From Acidobacteriota bacterium (GTDB taxonomy: Bacteria; Acidobacteriota; Thermoanaerobaculia; Gp7-AA8): 64,000 nucleotides of DNA. Shown here one piece after another: positions 23,642 to 32,871 of this stretch. Location: assembly GCA_003223645.1 (NCBI GenBank), contig QHVT01000008.1, positions 310,001 through 374,000 of the forward strand, written 5' to 3'. The notes under the pieces are model-generated. The model was not told where the DNA came from and did no database searches. It was given only the letters and a program-made list of their open reading frames with translations. A program made the position numbers and the translations under genes. Numbering within the stretch: the first letter of the stretch is position 1; every line of letters starts with the position of its first letter.

Positions 23642-25021
23642 ATGCGGAACATTCTGTTTCTGACAGCAATCGCGTTGTATTCGGTCGCCTGCGCGACGAG
23701 CTCGCCACTCCCCGCCGTCACACCCAGCACGCAGCACCCAGCACTCAGCACGTCTTCCCCTTCCATCGACGGCGACCAATTCCGCAAAGACCTCGAAGAC
23801 GCCTACTCGCGCATCCTCGCGCGCAGCGACAAGCCCGCGCCGGACACGCCGGTCGTCGACGTCGAAGCCGCGGCGTCGATTCCGATCCCGCAGCACCGCA
23901 CGATCGACTCCGCGCTGCGCCTCTTCACCGTCGACATGAAGGAGAGCATCCAGAAGTCGCTCCTTCGTTCGGGCCAATACCGGGCCCTGATCGACAAAGC
24001 GCTCGCCGACCAAAAGCTGCCGAAGGGACTCGCCTACCTTCCGGTAATCGAGAGCGCGTACCTGACGAAGCTCACCTCCACCGCCGGCGCGCACGGCATC
24101 TGGCAGTTCATGCCCGACACCGCGCGCGAGTACGGACTGCGCGTCGACTGGTGGGTCGACGAGCGCGCCGATCCGGAGCACTCGACGCGCGCGGCCGCCG
24201 CGTACCTCAAAGATTTGTATCGCATGTTCGACGACTGGTCGCTCGCGCTGGCTGCATACAACTGCGGACCGAACCGCGTGCGCGACTCGCTCACCGCGAA
24301 CAACGCGACGACCTTCTGGGAACTGCTCGATTCATCGGCGCTTCCGAAAGAAACACGCGGCTACGTCCCGACGTTCTTCGCGGCGCTCATCATCGCCAGC
24401 GATCCCGAAACGTACGGCTTCGCCCTCGGCAAAGCGGCGGACGTTGATGATGGCAAGCGCGTCGACGTGCGCGGACCGGTGTCGATCGAATACATCTCCG
24501 AAGTGACGGGCGTCGACGAAGACACGCTGCGCGACATGAATCCTTCGCTCCGCCGCGGCGTCGTTCCTCCCGGACGCGGATCCGTGCGCGTGCCGTCGAA
24601 AGCCGCCGAGACGCTGCAGGCGCGCGCCGACACGCTGCGCAGCGACGACGCGTACGTGAAGGTCTGCACGTTCACGCTGCGCAAAGGCGACTCCGTCAAG
24701 CGCCTCGCGCGCACGATCGGCGTGAAGCCGGAAACAATCGAGGCGATGAACAACGCCGACGCCAGCGAGATCGGCAGCGGCGACACGATCTACCTCCCCG
24801 TCCGCGCCCGCGAGCTCGGCGGCCTTCTCGCGAACGCCAACACCCGCGACACCTACTACGCCGTGAAAAAAGGCGACACCCTCTTTTCGATCGCGAAAAA
24901 GCACGGCCTCTCCGTCGCCGAGCTGCGCGAGCTCAACGAGCTGCGCAAGGGAACGGCGATTCACGTCGGGCAGAAACTGCGCGTGGCAACGTCGCGGACG
25001 ATGACCGCCGGCGGGATGTAG
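23642..25021 (+). CDS. LysM lytic transglycosylase, lipoprotein (MltD-like)
   Basis: The product is 459 residues. The N-terminus has a lipobox-like YSVAC, suggesting a lipoprotein anchored to the envelope. The SLT domain (~105-260) contains the catalytic Glu in LPVIESAY, then GAHGIWQFMPDTAREYGL and LALAAYNCGPNRV. Two LysM-type repeats follow (FTLRKGDSVKRLARTIGV and YYAVKKGDTLFSIAKKHGLS). It cleaves the peptidoglycan glycan strand with anhydro-product formation. Residues ~28-40 (TPSTQHPALSTSS) are encoded by a heptamer array (23727-23752) like that at 4624. Confidence 0.92.
   Translation: MRNILFLTAIALYSVACATSSPLPAVTPSTQHPALSTSSPSIDGDQFRKDLEDAYSRILARSDKPAPDTPVVDVEAAASIPIPQHRTIDSALRLFTVDMKESIQKSLLRSGQYRALIDKALADQKLPKGLAYLPVIESAYLTKLTSTAGAHGIWQFMPDTAREYGLRVDWWVDERADPEHSTRAAAAYLKDLYRMFDDWSLALAAYNCGPNRVRDSLTANNATTFWELLDSSALPKETRGYVPTFFAALIIASDPETYGFALGKAADVDDGKRVDVRGPVSIEYISEVTGVDEDTLRDMNPSLRRGVVPPGRGSVRVPSKAAETLQARADTLRSDDAYVKVCTFTLRKGDSVKRLARTIGVKPETIEAMNNADASEIGSGDTIYLPVRARELGGLLANANTRDTYYAVKKGDTLFSIAKKHGLSVAELRELNELRKGTAIHVGQKLRVATSRTMTAGGM
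23727..23752. repeat. CAGCACC/CAGCACT heptamers inside the transglycosylase gene
   Basis: Three and a half 7-bp units of the family at 4685-4740, read in frame in the linker after the lipobox. Confidence 0.85.
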
Positions 25022-25027
25022 GCCGCA

Positions 25028-25354
25028 TGTCATCCCGAGCGTGAGCGAGGGAGCTGGGGCTCGGGTGGCGGCACGAGGCACGTACATCGCGCACCCAGCC
25101 GCCCAGGTTCCTCGCTCACGGGCGGGATGTAGGCCGCATGTCATCCCGAGCGTGAGCGAGGGAGCTGGGGCTCGGGTGGAGGCACGAGGCACGTACATCG
25201 CGCGCCCAACCGCCCAGGTTCCTCGCTCACGGCGGGATGTAGGCCACATGTCATCCCGAGCGTGAGCGAGGGAGCTGGGGCTCGGGTGGCGGTGCGAGGC
25301 ACGTACATCGCGCGCCCAGTCGCCCAGGTTCCTCGCTCACGCTCGGAATGACGA
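25028..25354. repeat. Three-unit tandem palindromic array (~110 bp period)
   Basis: Units start with GTCATCCCGAGCGTGAGCG at about 25029, 25139 and 25249. Each ends with a CCTCGCTCACG motif and carries a middle segment (GAGGCACGTACATCGCGC). It is the same family as 12512-13145 with a different spacer. It fills the gap before ileS. Confidence 0.95.
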
Positions 25355-25380
25355 GGGGACTGTGCTAGTTTCCCGCTCCC

Positions 25381-28200
25381 ATGGCGGAGAGCAGCGACTA
25401 CAAGAAGACCCTCAACCTTCCGCAGACCACGTTCGCGATGAAGGCGAACCTGCCGCAGAACGAGCCGAAGCGGCTCGAGCACTGGCGCGGCATGAACCTT
25501 TATCAGTTGATTCGCGAGAAGTCCGCCGGCCGTCCGAAGTTCGTGTTGCATGACGGTCCGCCGTACGCGAACGGCCGCATTCACATCGGCCACGCGCTCA
25601 ACAAGACGCTGAAGGACATCGTCGTGAAGTCGAAGACGATGCTCGGCTTCGACTCGCCGTACATTCCGGGCTGGGACTGCCACGGTCTTCCGATCGAGCA
25701 CGCCGTCGATAAAGAGCTCGGCTCGAAAAAGCGGGAGATGTCGGCGGCCGAGTTCCGCCGCACGTGCCGCACGTTCGCGTCGAAGTATCTCGATCTCCAG
25801 CGCGCCGATTTCATCCGCCTCGGCGTGTTCGGCGATTGGGACCACCCCTACATGACGATGTCGTACGACTACGAAGCCGACATCGCCGATGCGTTGGGCC
25901 GCTTCTTTCAGACCGGCATGGTCTACAAGGGTTTGAAGCCGGTGCACTGGTGCACGTACGACCAGTCGGCGCTCGCCGAGGCTGAGGTGGAGTATCGCGA
26001 GCACACGTCGCCGTCGGTGTACGTGCGGTTCCGCATGCTCGATGAGTCCGTGACGGAGCTCGATCTCCCGATCGAGAAGCCGCTGTACGCGATCATCTGG
26101 ACGACGACTCCGTGGACGCTGCCCGCGAATCTCGCGATCGCCGTGAAACCTGATTACGAATACGCGGTCGTCGAGCACAACGACGAGAACTACCTCATTG
26201 CCAACGATCTCGTCGTTGGCGTCACGAAGAACTTCGGCTGGGACGAGTACAAAGTCGTGAAGGTCTACAAAGGCGAGCTCCTCGAAGACCTCCGCTATCG
26301 CCATCCCTTCATCGAGCGCGAAGGCGTCTTCGTTCTCGGCGACTACGTCACGCTCGACGCCGGCACGGGCCTCGTCCACACCGCGCCCGGCCACGGCGCC
26401 GACGACTTCGCGACCGGCCGCCGCTACGGCCTCGACATCTACACGCCCGTCAATCATCGCGGCGAGTTCACGCAAGACGTTCCGTTCTGGGCCGGCCTCC
26501 ACGTGTTCAAGGCGAACCCGCAGATCGTCGAGCACCTGCGCGAGACCGGCGCGCTCGTGAAGAGCGAAACCCTCGCGCATCAATATCCGCACTGCTGGCG
26601 CTGCAAGAACCCGATCATCTTCCGCGCCACCGAGCAGTGGTTCATCTCGATGGATGACCGCGTCACCGACGTCGAGAAAAACGAGAACTTCGTCGGCCTC
26701 CGCATGCGCGCGCTCGAACAGATCGAAAAAGTGAAGTGGTATCCCGCGTGGGGACGCGACCGCATTCGCGGCATGGTCGAGAACCGCCCCGACTGGTGCA
26801 TCTCGCGCCAGCGTCTGTGGGGCGTGCCGATCACCGTGCTCTATTGCGAGCAATGCAACGACACGATCACGTCGCCGGAGTTCTTCGCGAACGTGACGAA
26901 GCACTTCCGCGTCGAAGGTGCGGACGCGTGGTACGAGCGTCCGGTCAGCGACTTCTACGAAGGCGCGTGCAAGTGCGGCAGCACGTCGTTCCGCAAAGAG
27001 ATGGACATCCTCGACGTCTGGTTCGACTCCGGCTGTTCGCACATCGCCGTGCTGAAGCCGAATCCCGAGTTGCCGTGGCCCGCGCAGGTCTACCTCGAAG
27101 GACATGACCAGCATCGCGGCTGGTTCCAGTCGTCGCTCCTCGTCGGCACCGGCATCGAAGGCGCCGCGCCGTTCGAGCGCGTGGTCACGTGCGGCTTCGT
27201 GCTGCTCGAAGGCGGCGAGAAGATGTCGAAGTCCGGCAAGGGACTCTCGCCGCAGGACGTGATCAAAGACAGCGGCGCCGACATCCTTCGACTCTGGGTC
27301 GCGGTGAGCGACTACAGCGACGACATGGTGTTCGGACCGCAGATCATGACGCGGACTGCCGAGGGGTATCGGAAGATCCGGAACACCGCGCGGTATTTGT
27401 TGTCGAATCTGTACGACTTCGATCCCGCGAAGGACGCGCTGCCGATCGATCAGTTGGAGCCAATCGATCGTTGGATCCTCGATCGCGCCAGCCGCGCCGT
27501 CGAGCGCTGTCGCGCCGCGTACGACGAATTCGAATACCACATCGTCTATCACCGCGTGCTCGAGCTCTGCACCGTTGATTTGTCGTCGATCTATCTCGAC
27601 GCGTCGAAGGACACGATGTACTGCGACGCGCCGTCCTCGCGCGAACGCCGCAGCGCGCAGACCGCGATGGATCTCGTGCTGCGCGGCATCACCGGCGTCA
27701 TCGCGCCGATCCTCTCGTTTACTGCCGACGAGATTTACGAGGCGATGCCCGGCGAGAAAGCAGCGTCGGTGCATCTCACCGACATGCCGAAGCTCGACGC
27801 CACGCTGTCGAACGATGACGCCGCAACGTGGACACGTTTGCTGCGCCTCCGCGACGCCGTTCTCGCCGTCCTCGAGCGCGCGCGCGCCGCGAAGCAGATC
27901 GGACAATCGCTCGAAGCCGACATCGCGCTGCACGGCAACATCGACGACACGCTCGGCGTCGATCTCGCGAAGCTGTTCATCGTCTCGCACGTCGACATCA
28001 AGCCGGCCGGAGAAGTCGGCGGTGACGTCGTCGACGTCGAAGGATTCGGACCGGTCGGCATCACCTGGTCGCCCGCGCGCGGAAAGAAATGCGCACGCTG
28101 CTGGCAGTATCGCGAAGAAGTCGCCGAAGACGGCGGCTTGTGCGACCGCTGCCAGAACGTGATCGACACGCTCGCGCCGCCCGAAGTTCCGACGGCGTGA
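25381..28200 (+). CDS. ileS: Isoleucyl-tRNA synthetase
   Basis: This class I aminoacyl-tRNA synthetase of 939 residues charges tRNA-Ile. HIGH motif: [25 protein letters not shown] motif: [20 protein letters not shown]. The editing (CP1) domain includes [15 protein letters not shown]. The C-terminal zinc finger is [11 protein letters not shown]...LCDRCQNV. The length and the KMSKS/zinc-finger form match the bacterial housekeeping type. It follows three palindromic repeats; no T-box leader is visible in the 25 bases left. Confidence 0.98.
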   Translation: MAESSDYKKTLNLPQTTFAMKANLPQNEPKRLEHWRGMNLYQLIREKSAGRPKFVLHDGPPYANGRIHIGHALNKTLKDIVVKSKTMLGFDSPYIPGWDCHGLPIEHAVDKELGSKKREMSAAEFRRTCRTFASKYLDLQRADFIRLGVFGDWDHPYMTMSYDYEADIADALGRFFQTGMVYKGLKPVHWCTYDQSALAEAEVEYREHTSPSVYVRFRMLDESVTELDLPIEKPLYAIIWTTTPWTLPANLAIAVKPDYEYAVVEHNDENYLIANDLVVGVTKNFGWDEYKVVKVYKGELLEDLRYRHPFIEREGVFVLGDYVTLDAGTGLVHTAPGHGADDFATGRRYGLDIYTPVNHRGEFTQDVPFWAGLHVFKANPQIVEHLRETGALVKSETLAHQYPHCWRCKNPIIFRATEQWFISMDDRVTDVEKNENFVGLRMRALEQIEKVKWYPAWGRDRIRGMVENRPDWCISRQRLWGVPITVLYCEQCNDTITSPEFFANVTKHFRVEGADAWYERPVSDFYEGACKCGSTSFRKEMDILDVWFDSGCSHIAVLKPNPELPWPAQVYLEGHDQHRGWFQSSLLVGTGIEGAAPFERVVTCGFVLLEGGEKMSKSGKGLSPQDVIKDSGADILRLWVAVSDYSDDMVFGPQIMTRTAEGYRKIRNTARYLLSNLYDFDPAKDALPIDQLEPIDRWILDRASRAVERCRAAYDEFEYHIVYHRVLELCTVDLSSIYLDASKDTMYCDAPSSRERRSAQTAMDLVLRGITGVIAPILSFTADEIYEAMPGEKAASVHLTDMPKLDATLSNDDAATWTRLLRLRDAVLAVLERARAAKQIGQSLEADIALHGNIDDTLGVDLAKLFIVSHVDIKPAGEVGGDVVDVEGFGPVGITWSPARGKKCARCWQYREEVAEDGGLCDRCQNVIDTLAPPEVPTA

Positions 28201-28217
28201 GGCTGGTACACTACGAG

Positions 28218-28282
28218 AGTGGAGCGGCGGGCTCTCAGCCCGCCGAAAAACAGGCGGCAGGCTAAGAGCCCGCCGCTTCACT
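28218..28282. repeat. AGTGGAGCGGCGGGC-type palindrome
   Basis: A stem with CTCTCAGCCCGCCG and its partner CGGCGGGCTCTTAGCC-type arm closes with CCGCCGCTTCACT. It lies 17 bases after the ileS stop, where a terminator would be expected. Confidence 0.85.
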
Positions 28283-28300
28283 ATTGAAGGAGGTTTTCGA

Positions 28301-28570
28301 GTGGCCATCAAGACCAAGCAAGTGAAGAAGGTCGTCAAGAAAGCAGCCCGGCAGGTTGCGGATGCGGCGAGCGATGCGGCGGATGCGGCAGTCAAGTATG
28401 CGAAGCCGGTCGTGAAGAAGATCCAGAAGGCCGCGAAGCCGAAGATCAAAGAGCTGAAGAAAACAATCGAGCCGGCCATGAAGGCCGCGAAAGCGACCGC
28501 GCGCGAGACCGCGAAAGGCGCGCTGACCGGCGCCGCCAAGGGACTGAAGAGAGCCGCGAAGAAAATCTGA
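28301..28570 (+). CDS. Lys/Ala-rich histone H1-like protein
   Basis: This 89-residue, very basic protein is made almost entirely of Lys, Ala, Val and Thr (VKKVVKKAARQV, KKIQKAAKPKIKELKK, KGLKRAAKKI). It starts at a GTG with a strong AAGGAGG ribosome-binding site 9 bases upstream. The composition resembles bacterial histone H1-like (HC1/AlgP-type) nucleoid proteins, or amphipathic helical stress proteins. Binding to DNA is inferred from charge. Its neighbours give no hint. Confidence 0.7.
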   Translation: MAIKTKQVKKVVKKAARQVADAASDAADAAVKYAKPVVKKIQKAAKPKIKELKKTIEPAMKAAKATARETAKGALTGAAKGLKRAAKKI

Positions 28571-28572
28571 CG

Positions 28573-29391
28573 TTGCGCTACGCGGACCTCCATACCCATA
28601 CCTATCACTCGGACGGAACCCGATCCCCGAAAGAAGTCGTCGATGTCGCGCGCTCGCACGGCCTCGACATTCTCGCCATCAGCGATCACGACAACCTCGC
28701 CGCGTTCTACGAGATCCATTCGTACGCGACGGGGTTGGGCGTGACGTTGATTCCGGCGACGGAGCTGTCGTGCGAATACGAAGGCATCGACGTGCACGTC
28801 CTCGCCTACGCGTTCGATCCGCACGATGAGCGGATCGACGCGCGCCTGCGCGGATTTCGCGAGTCGCGCCACCGCCGCGGCTATGCCATCGTCGAGCGAT
28901 TGCGCGCACTCGGCTACGACATCCGTGCCGAGCGCGTCGACGAGCTCGCCGCCGGCGGCGCGATGGGACGCCCGCACGTCGCGCGCGCGCTCGTCGAAGC
29001 CGGCTACGTCGCCACGGTCTCGGAAGCCTTCGACAAGCTCCTCGGTACCGGCAAGCCCGGCTACGTTGAGAAGGAGCGCTTCCGCATCAGCGAAGCCGTC
29101 TCGCTCATCCGCAACGCCGGCGGCCTGACGTCGATCGCGCATCCGACGCTGTATCCGAATCACGAGCAGCTCGTGCCGCGCCTCCTCGACAGCGGCGTCG
29201 ACGGCGTCGAAGTGATGCACCCGCAAGTCGACGCGCTCAATCGCGAGCGCTACACCAACCTCGCACGCTTCCGCGGAAAGATGACGACCGGCGGATCCGA
29301 CGACCACGGAAGCGTCAAGACCAGTGAGACGTTAGGAACCATTCGAGTGCCGGAGACGATGATCGCTCCGATCCTCGAGCGGCTCCCATGA
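28573..29391 (+). CDS. PHP-domain phosphoesterase
   Basis: This 272-residue protein starts at TTG 28573, 3 bases after the previous stop. The metal-binding PHP motifs are clear: DLHTHTYHSDG, AISDHDN, a Glu in TELSCEYEG, SIAHPTLYP and the late GGSDDHG. Such proteins (RNase AM/YciV-like) hydrolyse 3',5'-nucleoside bisphosphates or short RNA ends. It overlaps queG by ATGA, so the two are translationally coupled. Confidence 0.92.
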   Translation: MRYADLHTHTYHSDGTRSPKEVVDVARSHGLDILAISDHDNLAAFYEIHSYATGLGVTLIPATELSCEYEGIDVHVLAYAFDPHDERIDARLRGFRESRHRRGYAIVERLRALGYDIRAERVDELAAGGAMGRPHVARALVEAGYVATVSEAFDKLLGTGKPGYVEKERFRISEAVSLIRNAGGLTSIAHPTLYPNHEQLVPRLLDSGVDGVEVMHPQVDALNRERYTNLARFRGKMTTGGSDDHGSVKTSETLGTIRVPETMIAPILERLP

Positions 29392-30314
29392 AACTCTCGC
29401 AGCTTTGGTCCGAAGTCGAGCGCGTCGCACGCGAAGAAGGAGTGCTGCACGTCGGCGCGAGCGACATCAACGATGAGCACTCATCGCTCTTCGCCGAATG
29501 GATCGCGCGCGGACATCACGCATCGATGTCCTACCTCGCGAAAAACATCGCGACACGCACGCATCCGCACGAGCGATTTCCGTGGGCGAAATCCGCAGTC
29601 GTCATCCTCGTCCCCTACTCCGCCGACCGCCCGCCCGCACCCGAACACGCGCTCAGCCACCACATCGCGCGCTACGCACTCGGCGACGACTACCACGAAG
29701 TGCTGGATCGCATCCTCCGCAAACTCGAAGTCCTCTTCGGCGAAGAAAAAACCTGGCGCTACGTCGACACCGGCCCGCTTTCCGATCGCTCCCTCGCCGC
29801 GCAAGCCGGACTCGGATGGATCGGCAAGAACAGCATGCTCATCCACGAAGAACACGGATCATGGTTCTTCATCGGCGTGCTCCTCACGTCCTTCGAAAAC
29901 GACCTCACCGCCGCCACCGTCGCGGATCGCTGCGGCGCCTGCACCCGCTGCCTCGACGCCTGTCCGACCAACGCCATCCTCGAAAATCGCACCCTCGATT
30001 CCGCACGCTGCATCAGCTACGCAACCATCGAGCACCGCGGCCCGCTGGAGATCGAGATCGAGCACAACGCCTTCGGCTGCGACATCTGCAACGAAGTCTG
30101 CCCCTGGAACCACACCCCCCCCGCCCCTCACCCCACGTTCGCCCCGCGCGACGAATACCGCGCGACTCCCATCACCGACCTCCTCCGCTACACCCAATCC
30201 GACTTCTCCCGCCTCTTCCGCAAGAGCGCAGTCAAACGAGCCAAACTCGCCGGCATGCTACGCAACGTAGAAGCGTTGACAGGGATGGATGACCGAGGGA
30301 TGCTGAGCGAATGA
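29388..30314 (+). CDS. queG: Epoxyqueuosine reductase QueG
   Basis: QueG performs the last step of queuosine synthesis, reducing epoxyqueuosine in tRNA with cobalamin and two [4Fe-4S] clusters. The 308-residue product has VHVGASD-type N-terminal sequence, AQAGLGWIGKNSMLI, then cluster motifs CGACTRCLDACPTNAI and CDICNEVCPWN. It is at the short end of the family (about 310-380). The start overlaps the PHP gene and the stop overlaps the antitoxin start (ATGA), so the run 28573-31002 looks like one transcript. Confidence 0.95.
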   Translation: MKLSQLWSEVERVAREEGVLHVGASDINDEHSSLFAEWIARGHHASMSYLAKNIATRTHPHERFPWAKSAVVILVPYSADRPPAPEHALSHHIARYALGDDYHEVLDRILRKLEVLFGEEKTWRYVDTGPLSDRSLAAQAGLGWIGKNSMLIHEEHGSWFFIGVLLTSFENDLTAATVADRCGACTRCLDACPTNAILENRTLDSARCISYATIEHRGPLEIEIEHNAFGCDICNEVCPWNHTPPAPHPTFAPRDEYRATPITDLLRYTQSDFSRLFRKSAVKRAKLAGMLRNVEALTGMDDRGMLSE

Positions 30315-30580
30315 GCAAGACCATTACGGTGGAGGAGCTGGCGGCGAATCTGAAGGAGCACCTTGCGGAGGTTCGCGAGGGCGAGACGCTCAACGTAACG
30401 GACGAGGGGCGCACGATTGCGATGATGCAACCGCCGCTGCAGCTCGAACAAAAAGGCGTACGGTATCCGTTCCGCAATCTTGAACTGAGTCCGCCGCCTG
30501 CGAATTTGAAACGAGATCCGGTTGAAGCATTGATCGAGGACCGCCGGCGCGACCGCACCGGGATTTCGTTCAAGCGGTGA
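30311..30580 (+). CDS. Phd/YefM-type antitoxin
   Basis: The product is 89 residues. The N-terminal half (TVEELAANLKEHLAEVREGETLNVTDEGRTIAMM) matches the Phd/YefM DNA-binding fold; the C-terminal tail is Arg-rich and disordered, as in antitoxins that wrap their toxin. It would neutralise the PIN toxin encoded next and autoregulate. Its ATG overlaps the queG stop and its own stop overlaps the toxin start. Confidence 0.85.
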   Translation: MSKTITVEELAANLKEHLAEVREGETLNVTDEGRTIAMMQPPLQLEQKGVRYPFRNLELSPPPANLKRDPVEALIEDRRRDRTGISFKR

Positions 30581-31002
30581 TTGCCTACATCGATTCGTCG
30601 GTCGTGCTGCGCATCATCCTCGGCCAGCCGAACCCGTTGGCAGAGTGGGACGAGTTGGAGCTTGGCGTGAGCAACCGGCTCCTGCGAATCGAGTGTTTTC
30701 GTACACTCGACCGATTCTGGCGGGAAGGTGACTTGACTGATGTGCAGCTCAGTGAGAAACGCTCCGATGTCGAGATGATTCTAAAACATCTCGCGCTTGT
30801 CCAATTCGACCAACGTCTGTTCGAAATCGCGGCGCAACCCTTTCCCGTCGTCATTGCGTCACTCGACGCCATTCATCTCGCGGCCGCGATCGTCTATCGC
30901 GAGAAACAGCCAGCTGACGAGCGCCCGATCGTGATCGCAACACACGACATCCAACTGGCGAAAGCGGCCCGCTCCCTCAACTTCAACGTCCTCGGCGCCT
31001 AA
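30577..31002 (+). CDS. PIN-domain (VapC-like) toxin
   Basis: The product is 141 residues from a GTG overlapping the antitoxin stop. The PIN nuclease fold shows YIDSSVVLRII with the first acidic residue, the middle Glu in LRIECFRTL and SLDAIHLAAAIV with the second Asp. VapC toxins are Mg2+-dependent RNases that cut tRNA or rRNA. The 3' end overlaps the convergent PilZ gene by 4 bases. Codon use is less biased than its neighbours', in keeping with a mobile toxin-antitoxin pair. Confidence 0.88.
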   Translation: MIAYIDSSVVLRIILGQPNPLAEWDELELGVSNRLLRIECFRTLDRFWREGDLTDVQLSEKRSDVEMILKHLALVQFDQRLFEIAAQPFPVVIASLDAIHLAAAIVYREKQPADERPIVIATHDIQLAKAARSLNFNVLGA

Positions 31003-31985
31003 TTCCCCAACTCGAACGCCCGTCCCACGATCGACGGATCCACCATCCGGTCCAGGTACTCCCACACCGCCAGCGCATCGGGGTGGTTCGCGATCGGCAG
31101 CGCGCGCGTGGCGGGATCGTTGATTAGGATGCGCGCGCGGCGGTACCAGTGCATGGCCTCCTCGGGATTGAGGCGCAGCTCTTCGCGCACGCCCTGGATC
31201 AGCAGGTATTGCTCCGCGGGGATGCCGGACGTTTCGACGTCGCGATACTGCGGGGCAAGTTGACGGGCGCGGGCTCGTATGATTTTCAGTTTGAGGCGGA
31301 GCGATTGCGTGTCGAGTGCGGCGCGATTGATCTCGCAGAGGTGGCCGATGGCCACGCGCATCAGCTCGGGCTTTTCGTTGATGAAAACGCCCGCGCGATA
31401 GAGCATCGAGACCGCGCCGCTGATCGCCTTCAGCGCGGTCCAGACGATTTGTCCTTCGACCGCGACTTCGATCGTCGAATTGGGAACGGTGAACTGCAGC
31501 GTGCCGGACGTGCCGCGCAGCAATTCGTGCGGCAACTCGACGCGTGCGCCGCGCGCGGAGAGGTTCTCGATGCGGATCTTCTCGCCACCGAAGGTTGCGT
31601 CGAGGAGCGGCGAGATGAAAAAGCGATCGGTGGTGCGCAGCTCTTCGATGCGATTCGAGCGATGCGAGACGTGCAGCTGCGCGATGAGCGACTGGACCTG
31701 CTCCGGCGGCCCGTACGTCCGCACGCCGGACACGAAGCGGCCCGGCGTCGCGGTGTCGTTGTGCGTCCAGACGATCGCGGCTTCAAGCGCCAGGGCCACC
31801 GAGTCGAACGCGAGCTTGAGCACCGACTTCGTGCCCGCTTCGAGCGGCCGGTCGTGACGAAAGCGCGCGCCTTTCTCGGAGATGTCGCAGACCGCGATCG
31901 GCGCGGCGCCGAACGTCGCCTGGATCGGCGGCACGAGGAGAAAACGCTCGGCCGCCCGCAGATTGCGTGCTGCTGATTCCTGCAT
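30999..31985 (-). CDS. Tandem PilZ-domain protein
   Basis: The product is 328 residues with two PilZ-like domains. The first has RAAERFLL and DISEKGARFRHDR (residues ~10-110); the second has RTTDRFFIS and NLSARGARVEL (~115-225). The Arg box and the D/N-x-S-x-x-G box bind cyclic di-GMP in canonical PilZ proteins; in the second the Asp is Asn, so binding there is uncertain. The C-terminal ~100 residues are helical with no known family. It may be a c-di-GMP effector, which fits the HD-GYP protein at 51484. Confidence 0.85.
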   Translation of the reverse strand: MQESAARNLRAAERFLLVPPIQATFGAAPIAVCDISEKGARFRHDRPLEAGTKSVLKLAFDSVALALEAAIVWTHNDTATPGRFVSGVRTYGPPEQVQSLIAQLHVSHRSNRIEELRTTDRFFISPLLDATFGGEKIRIENLSARGARVELPHELLRGTSGTLQFTVPNSTIEVAVEGQIVWTALKAISGAVSMLYRAGVFINEKPELMRVAIGHLCEINRAALDTQSLRLKLKIIRARARQLAPQYRDVETSGIPAEQYLLIQGVREELRLNPEEAMHWYRRARILINDPATRALPIANHPDALAVWEYLDRMVDPSIVGRAFELGN

Positions 31986-32053
31986 CGTCGTTGCGGGGAT
32001 CCCTGCCTCAGCTTACACCGCCGATGCCTCGAATTTGTGATACTGCTCACGCG

Positions 32054-32719
32054 ATGGAACGAATCTTCGACGTCATCACCTTCGACTGCTACGGAACGCT
32101 GATCGACTGGGAATCCGGCATCGCCAACGCGTTCGTTCTCGCCGCGCGCGCCGACGGCATCGAGCTGCGCCACGACGACGTGCTGAGCGCGTACGAGCAG
32201 GTCGAGCCGATCGTCGAGCGCGAGCAGTACCGCTTCTATCGAGACGTGCTCACCGAGTCCGCCGCGCGCGTCGCGCATTCGCTCGGATGGCCGCTCGCGT
32301 ACGAGCGCGCGACGTTTCTCGTCAACTCGATGTCGTCCTGGCGTCCGTTCCCTGACACGAACGCCGCACTCGAGCGTCTCCACAACGCCGGCTATCGCCT
32401 CGGCATCCTCTCCAATATCGACGACGATCTCCTCGCCGCGACGCGCCGGCACTTCACCGTCGACTTCGATCCGATCGTCACCGCGCAGCAGGTGCGCTCC
32501 TACAAGCCCGCGACCGGACATTGGACAGAAGCGCGCAAGCGCATCGGCGACGCCGCATGGCTGCACGCCGCGCAGAGCAACTTCCACGACATCGTTCCGG
32601 CGAACGCGCTGCGGCTTCCGACCGCGTGGGTGAATCGCCGCAGCGACGCGCCGCTCCCCGGCGGCACGCCGACGTACGAAGTGCGCGACATGGCCGGGCT
32701 CACGGAACTGCTGACCTAA
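32054..32719 (+). CDS. HAD-family hydrolase, haloacid dehalogenase type II-like
   Basis: The product is 221 residues from the ATG at 32054 (MERIFDVITFDCYGTLIDW). The catalytic Asp is in DCYGTLIDW, motif II in GILSNIDDD, the Lys in RSYKPATGHW, and the acidic motif region in AAQSNFHDI. The DxYGT form is that of L-2-haloacid dehalogenases, which hydrolyse 2-haloalkanoates; HAD specificity cannot be assigned by eye. Confidence 0.9.
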   Translation: MERIFDVITFDCYGTLIDWESGIANAFVLAARADGIELRHDDVLSAYEQVEPIVEREQYRFYRDVLTESAARVAHSLGWPLAYERATFLVNSMSSWRPFPDTNAALERLHNAGYRLGILSNIDDDLLAATRRHFTVDFDPIVTAQQVRSYKPATGHWTEARKRIGDAAWLHAAQSNFHDIVPANALRLPTAWVNRRSDAPLPGGTPTYEVRDMAGLTELLT

Positions 32720-32871
32720 ATCAAAACCTCCACGCCAAACCGAGCTCCCTAAGAATCGGTTACGCGGTTGCACGGTCTCGCGGTCGGCGGTTTGCTACTT
32801 CGCCGCGCAACCGCGCAACTGAGCGACCGCGCAACCACAATCAAAACCTCCACGCCAAACCGAGCTCCCCC
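32719..32871. repeat. GC-rich element bracketed by a 30-bp direct repeat
   Basis: AATCAAAACCTCCACGCC followed by AAACCGAGCTCCC occurs at 32719-32750 and again at 32839-32870. Between them is GGTTACGCGGTTGCACGG... ACCGCGCAACTGAGCGACCGCGC, a member of the 'GCGCGGTTGCGCGG' family also at 3136-3172, 50771 and 51374. The duplicated segment is the last codons of the beta-barrel gene. Confidence 0.85.

Noticed and set aside
25141-29307. Very long minus-strand open frame (1388 codons) opposite ileS
   Set aside because: It is the antisense of ileS and the PHP gene, a by-product of high GC. It has no domain and runs through repeats; ileS on the plus strand is unambiguous.
30305-30320. Frameshift between queG and the antitoxin
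   Set aside because: The overlap is a clean ATGA stop/start junction, as between the other genes of this run.
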